Shown here: positions 60,501 through 64,000 of the stretch, one piece after another | Layout of the letters: each line of letters starts with the position of its first letter | Numbering within the stretch: position 1 is the stretch's first letter | Assembly: GCF_910596095.1 (NCBI RefSeq) | Contig: NC_056550.1 | Coordinates: 24,610,001-24,674,000 of the forward strand | DNA: 64,000 bases | Reading direction: 5' to 3' | Source: Thunnus maccoyii | Taxonomy: Eukaryota > Chordata > Actinopteri > Scombriformes > Scombridae | Notes under the pieces: model-generated | Seen by the model: the letters and a program-made list of their open reading frames with translations, nothing else | Told to the model about the DNA's origin: nothing | Databases searched by the model: none | Program-made: the position numbers and the translations under genes

Positions 60501-62380
60501 CCTACCAACTTGTGCTCCCAGCTGAGCTCCGTGACACAGTTCTGACCAGCCTGCATGACCATATGGGTCACATGGGGGTGGACCGTACAATGGATCTCGT
60601 AAGGTCCCGATTCTACTGGCCGAGGATGGCTGTGGATGTGGAGAGGAAGGTGAGGACATGTGGCAGATGCGTGCGGAGGAAGGCACCACCTGAGAGAGCG
60701 GCGCCCTTGGTCAATATTAACACCACTAGACCCCTTGAACTCCTTTGTATGGACTTTCTCTCTCTTGAACCTGATAAAAGTGGGACCCAAGACATCCTTG
60801 TGATCACGGATCACTTTACCAAATTTGCGGTTGCCATTCCTACACCTAACCAGAAGGCACGCACAGTGGCAAAGTGTCTGTGGGAGAACTTTATGGTGCA
60901 CTACGGCATGCCTGAAAAGCTACATAGCGACCAGGGGCCAGATTTCGAATCTCGCATGATAAAAGAGCTCTGTCAAGTGGCTGGCATACAAAAAGTAAGG
61001 ACAACCCCATACCACCCTAGGGGCAACCCTGTTGAGCGATTTAATCGCACCTTACTAGACATGCTAGGCACCCTTCAGAACCAAGAGAAGTCTCGTTGGC
61101 GTGATTTTGTAAAACCCCTGGTCCACGCTTATAATTGCACCAGGAATGACGTGACAGGTTTTACACCATACGAATTAATGTTCGGGCGCCAGCCTCGCCT
61201 GCCGGTTGATCTGGCATTTGGATTACCAGTGTGTGGCAGCCAACACACATCACATTCCGAGTATGTGCAAAACCTTAAGTCACGGCTCGAGGAAAGCTAC
61301 AAAATAGCCATGGATAACGCTGCAAAGACAGCACACAAGAACAAAACACGGTTTGACAGGCGCGTGACTGCTTCAGACTTGGAAGCTGGAGACCGAGTAC
61401 TGATCAGGAATGTCCGCATCCGAGGGAAGCATAAGATCTCAGACAAATGGGAGTCGATTGTCCATGTAGTGGTGAGCAGAGCAGGCACCCTTCCTGTCTA
61501 TACGGTCAAACCCGAAAACAAGGATGGTCCTTTAAGGACACTGCATAGAGACTTACTCCTCCCATGTGGATACCTACCAACAGAGGAAAGCATTGAACCT
61601 GTTCAGCAACCTGCAAAGCGCAGACCAGCAACTCGTGCAAATCCTGCTGTAGATGCCGATTGTTCCTCGGAGGAGGAGGACGATGAGCTCATTCCAGTCT
61701 ACTGTTTCAACCAACCCCCAAAAGCTCAAGTCCCTGCAGTGCATGAGAGCCCAGTACCGCCTGATCCACCTATGTCTAACGAGCAAGATACACAGCATAC
61801 TGAACCTCCAGATGTATGTTCTGTCGAGAGCCCAGTGAATGCTCAGAATGCTGATTGCACTCCCGAAATTGACAAACCACCTGATATGTCCGATTGTACA
61901 TCAGACAGTCCCCTGACACTTGACAAACCTACCAGCCGTCAGGGTGACACTGAGTACCTATCTACTGAAAGAGTAATTCTAACAGAACAAATACATGAAA
62001 CGGACCAACCCGAAAGTGTATGCCTTGGGGAAAAAGAAAACTTACCTGATAATGTTGATGACATCTGGAATGAACAGCTTCCAGTGCTCTCTGACATGTC
62101 AGAGAGTGAAGAGGAGAAAGGAGAGGATGGGTCGGATGAAATAGAGACAGAAACTAAAGAGGAGACGGAGAGACGAACAGGAACAGATACCTCTGTCAGA
62201 AGATCCGAGAGGAATCGCCAACCGTCAAGGCGACTTGATTATGCTGAACTTGGAAACCCCTTTGTCACAGTGGTTAAATCGTTCTTTCATGGACTGACCA
62301 CAGCACTAGCAGGTGCTTTGAGTGAAGCTGAAGACTCCCTACATTCCCCTGTCCTGCCTTCTCAGATAAAACATATTTGA
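57536..62380 (+). CDS. pol region: protease, reverse transcriptase, RNase H, integrase
   Basis: One long open frame of about 1,614 codons that looks whole. Aspartic protease motif DTGS at residues 86-89. Reverse transcriptase with LDLKSGFYQIEV and the catalytic FLDDLIVFS near residue 541. RNase H with HTDASTTGLGAVL near 710. Integrase zinc domain HDHMGHMGVDRTMDLVRSRF and CGRCVRR near 1006-1050, then the catalytic core with MDFLSLE, HSDQGPDF and NPVERFNRTL. The last 250 or so residues are acidic, low in complexity and of unknown role. Confidence 0.93.
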   Translation: MGNTKWSQPAFKRVTGPVAGQTGAEESQQRPPDVNKPLAARVKAQSCSSLEHVYRNPPFRLPKRLVGTKSTAQVTIKDEAVNCLLDTGSQVTTIPQSFYRQHLSEQEIKPLFNLLEVEGAAGQSVPYLGYVELAVTFPKELVGASVDVNTLALVIPDFEAVTEPLVLIGTNTLDVLYDIYSKTGMTHQPTPHGYRAVLKVLEVRHKRANDIEPCGVVRLHGKSSQIIPAGETVVLEGVAPMNGFQSEKSVLIEHPSSSSLPGGLLVKAALIDLPQRRPNKLPVVICNESDHDIAIPAKCTIAQICTYQTILLKEHSVAKAPEPLQGSPETKLSQKPALSFNFGESPVPPEWKERITRQLNNMPDVFAQHDSDFGRTDKVTHHIKLSDETPFKLRPRPIHPQDLEAVRKHIQELLDAGVIRESESPFSSPIVVVRKKNGQVRLCIDYRRLNLQTIKDAYSLPKLEDTFCALNGSQWFSVLDLKSGFYQIEVEEADKPKTAFVCPLGFWEFNRMPQGVTNAPSTFQRLMEKCMGDMHLKDVLVFLDDLIVFSRTLEEHEEKLIKVLSRLKEFGLKLSPEKCVFFQTSVRYLGHVVSRNGVQTDPEKISALKTWPIPQNLQELRSFLGFAGYYRRFVKGYSSIVKPLHDLTSGYPPSQKKAKMKQKSEQYHNPKALFGDRWSPACQQAFETVISKLTTAPVLGFADPQKPYVLHTDASTTGLGAVLYQEQEGQLRVIGYASRGLSCSESRYPAHKLEFLALKWSVTEKFSDYLYGNHFTVVTDNNPLTYILTSAKLDATSYRWLAALSTFSFKLLYRPGKQNGDADGLSRRPHGKLENDLKSQKERERILQFTRDHLSDPENIDAVDQAVVQAICERQLIYSVNDDESSADNVALVECLAISANAVPDSYEQEGQFGGLPVIPHLSEAELIDKQRADQCIRHVISQIEYGDTPPPTLRNQLPDLPLLLRELNRLELLNNVLYRRRQEGPKTTYQLVLPAELRDTVLTSLHDHMGHMGVDRTMDLVRSRFYWPRMAVDVERKVRTCGRCVRRKAPPERAAPLVNINTTRPLELLCMDFLSLEPDKSGTQDILVITDHFTKFAVAIPTPNQKARTVAKCLWENFMVHYGMPEKLHSDQGPDFESRMIKELCQVAGIQKVRTTPYHPRGNPVERFNRTLLDMLGTLQNQEKSRWRDFVKPLVHAYNCTRNDVTGFTPYELMFGRQPRLPVDLAFGLPVCGSQHTSHSEYVQNLKSRLEESYKIAMDNAAKTAHKNKTRFDRRVTASDLEAGDRVLIRNVRIRGKHKISDKWESIVHVVVSRAGTLPVYTVKPENKDGPLRTLHRDLLLPCGYLPTEESIEPVQQPAKRRPATRANPAVDADCSSEEEDDELIPVYCFNQPPKAQVPAVHESPVPPDPPMSNEQDTQHTEPPDVCSVESPVNAQNADCTPEIDKPPDMSDCTSDSPLTLDKPTSRQGDTEYLSTERVILTEQIHETDQPESVCLGEKENLPDNVDDIWNEQLPVLSDMSESEEEKGEDGSDEIETETKEETERRTGTDTSVRRSERNRQPSRRLDYAELGNPFVTVVKSFFHGLTTALAGALSEAEDSLHSPVLPSQIKHI

Positions 62381-62424
62381 TCACTGCCATGTACAGGGAC
62401 GTACATGAGTTCAGGAGGGGAGAG

Positions 62425-64000
62425 TGTAGCCCAGGCTTTAAAATGACACCCTATAATATTAGAATTATCCCTTTAAAACAATTCATTTTATTTTGAAACA
62501 AACAAATAATTAATTTAGGGTGATTATATACATTAAGAAAATAATAATACGAAGAACTATTAAAAAGTGTTGGTATAGAAATAACATTTGGAGTAAATAT
62601 CATTCAAATAACTCATATAAATGACTACATCTGTTGAAAGTTGTTTAAAATCATGAAACTATGTGCATAAAAGGAGAAACACAGCCAACATTGTATTTTC
62701 CAAGCAGCAGTGAAGGGCTCAGTATGACAAGATCCCCAAATAACAAATCAATGGACCCCACTAGTCCCAGGTGATCAGCTGCAGTTCCGCTTCCTGTTAT
62801 AACTTCCTGTTTTAAAAAAACAACCTATGCTGGCTACCTCGAGTGCTGATGGGACATAGAGAAAATAAAATCTTTTGTCATCCGTTGGGTAAGAACTAAA
62901 AATGATCTTCTGAACGAAGTAATATTAATTCTAGATGATGTTAAACAGCTGCTGACCGCCATACTGTTGCATTTAAGATTGTAAAGCAGCGTGAGAGGCC
63001 GGATGATTTTCGCGGGTCTGCCGAGGTGAAATGCTGTAAACCTCGTTCATACTTTGACTCAGCGGTGAGTGAAAACACTATAAAACCTGTTAAGATGACT
63101 GTAAGGCAGCTGATATTTATGTTAATTGGCGCTGATAGCCATTAAAAGGTGCTAATAGTGCTCTATCTAAGACTGTGTTTTGTGACGCTAATAGCGTGTT
63201 AACTTGAGCCTAGCCACTTAGCTGGCATGATTATTTGGTGTTACGTGCAATTTATGTTTATTTTATGTTTATAGTAATTAAAGAGGTTAATATTTAGTGC
63301 AATCTCTCACTGTTACCGGTGCAAGGAGAGACAATTAAGCACGTTAAGCCTTAATGCCTCATGTTACTATTAATGTTTACTGCATTTGATGCAATTTTGA
63401 CCAAATTAAAGGGGTACTCCACAGTATTTTATTTTATTTTAGTGAAATGTACTTTTGTCAGTTACTTGTGTAACCACATAATTTTGAGTATTTGTAGATG
63501 GTTATTAATGTGTGTTTGAACATGATTATAAGAAGCACTTTAAATGTATTTATAGTTACACAACTACAAATCAACACTTGGAACTAAAGATATATTTTTG
63601 TTGTACAACTAAACCTTTTGAGAACATGATTGAACTAATTAATACAAAATATTATTATTAATTGGTAATAATTCATGGGAGATTAGAAAATGAACATGAT
63701 TTATGCAGACAGTATGAATGTAATGAGATATTTGGATCTCATCTGGCCTGTCTCTAGGTCAGGTTTTTGGTGATACCATAAAGAAAAAGGGGACGCAGCC
63801 AGTACTTCCTGCTGGACTCCTGCAAGGCTTCAGATCCCTAGACCCAGAGATTCCCAGTGTGAACTGGGTGGCGAGCCGAACCGAACCACTGGTATTGAAC
63901 CTGAGATGCGTGCAGGGTTCCTTGGTTTCTCCTTTCTCACGGACTGTGCGGTAGGACTAAAATAGACAGTGATACACTGACATTTGGTCAGAAAGAGGGC
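62425..64000 (+). repeat. 3' LTR (truncated by the window edge)
   Basis: Matches the 5' LTR at a constant offset of 8,467 bases from its first base to the last base of the window, so there is no net insertion or deletion between them. Confidence 0.95.

Larger units (their letters stand above)
53958..64000 (+). mobile_element. Ty3/Gypsy LTR retrotransposon with PNMA-type gag, cut by the window edge
   Basis: Parts in order: 5' LTR 53958-55837, primer site at 55842, gag region, pol region (protease, reverse transcriptase, RNase H, integrase), polypurine tract AGGAGGGGAGAG directly before 62425, then the 3' LTR from 62425 to beyond the edge. If the 3' LTR is full length the element is about 10.3 kb. 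The order with integrase last identifies Metaviridae (Ty3/Gypsy). No envelope gene was seen. The two LTRs show no difference by eye across the 1,576 shared bases, so the insertion is very young. Pol looks whole; the gag region seems to carry about one break. The right target duplication lies outside the window. Confidence 0.95.

Noticed and set aside
62381-62424. An envelope gene between pol and the 3' LTR
   Set aside because: Only a short spacer and the polypurine tract lie there.

Overview
The window is nuclear DNA from a ray-finned (teleost) fish, probably a percomorph. It holds six compact, intron-rich vertebrate genes with GT-AG introns in AT-rich, repeat-filled spacers. Repeats typical of fish genomes are present: CAGTGGTGG-type hAT relatives, TTAA-flanked non-autonomous elements, LINE scraps and long CA/GA microsatellites.

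Layout. On the minus strand, reading away from the centre: a granulin precursor (progranulin, 33284 to 21938), rundc1 (18968 to 14590), rpl27 (6686 to 2783) and the 5' end of an ifi35-like gene (479 to 108, continuing off the left edge). On the plus strand: slc25a39 (37103-42523) and rpl3 (44939-48590). Progranulin and slc25a39 are head to head and share a GC-rich promoter interval near 34.0-34.6 kb. From 48.7 to 53.96 kb no gene was recognised; this stretch is GC-richer in parts and full of microsatellites. From 53958 to the right edge lies a very young-looking Ty3/Gypsy LTR retrotransposon with PNMA-type gag and long LTRs; its 3' LTR runs off the window.

How the genes relate. These are housekeeping or broadly expressed genes, not an operon: two ribosomal large-subunit proteins (eL27, uL3), a mitochondrial glutathione carrier, a secreted/lysosomal growth factor precursor, a RUN-domain protein and an interferon-inducible protein. 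In human the order RUNDC1-RPL27-IFI35 is kept as one 17q21 block and GRN-SLC25A39 as another nearby; here the two are contiguous and RPL3 (human 22q13) follows.

Non-coding highlights: two near-identical SNORD43 genes in rpl3 introns 1 and 2, a SNORD83-like gene in rpl3 intron 4, a structured rpl3 intron 3, a 9-nt in-frame microexon in rundc1, a (UG)n tract just inside a progranulin 5' splice site, an interferon response element at the ifi35-like promoter, an isolated RFX X-box, a pre-miRNA-sized perfect hairpin beside a 320-bp tandem duplication upstream of rpl3, and several families of long palindromic transposons. All identifications come from reading the sequence and memory of the families; no search was run.
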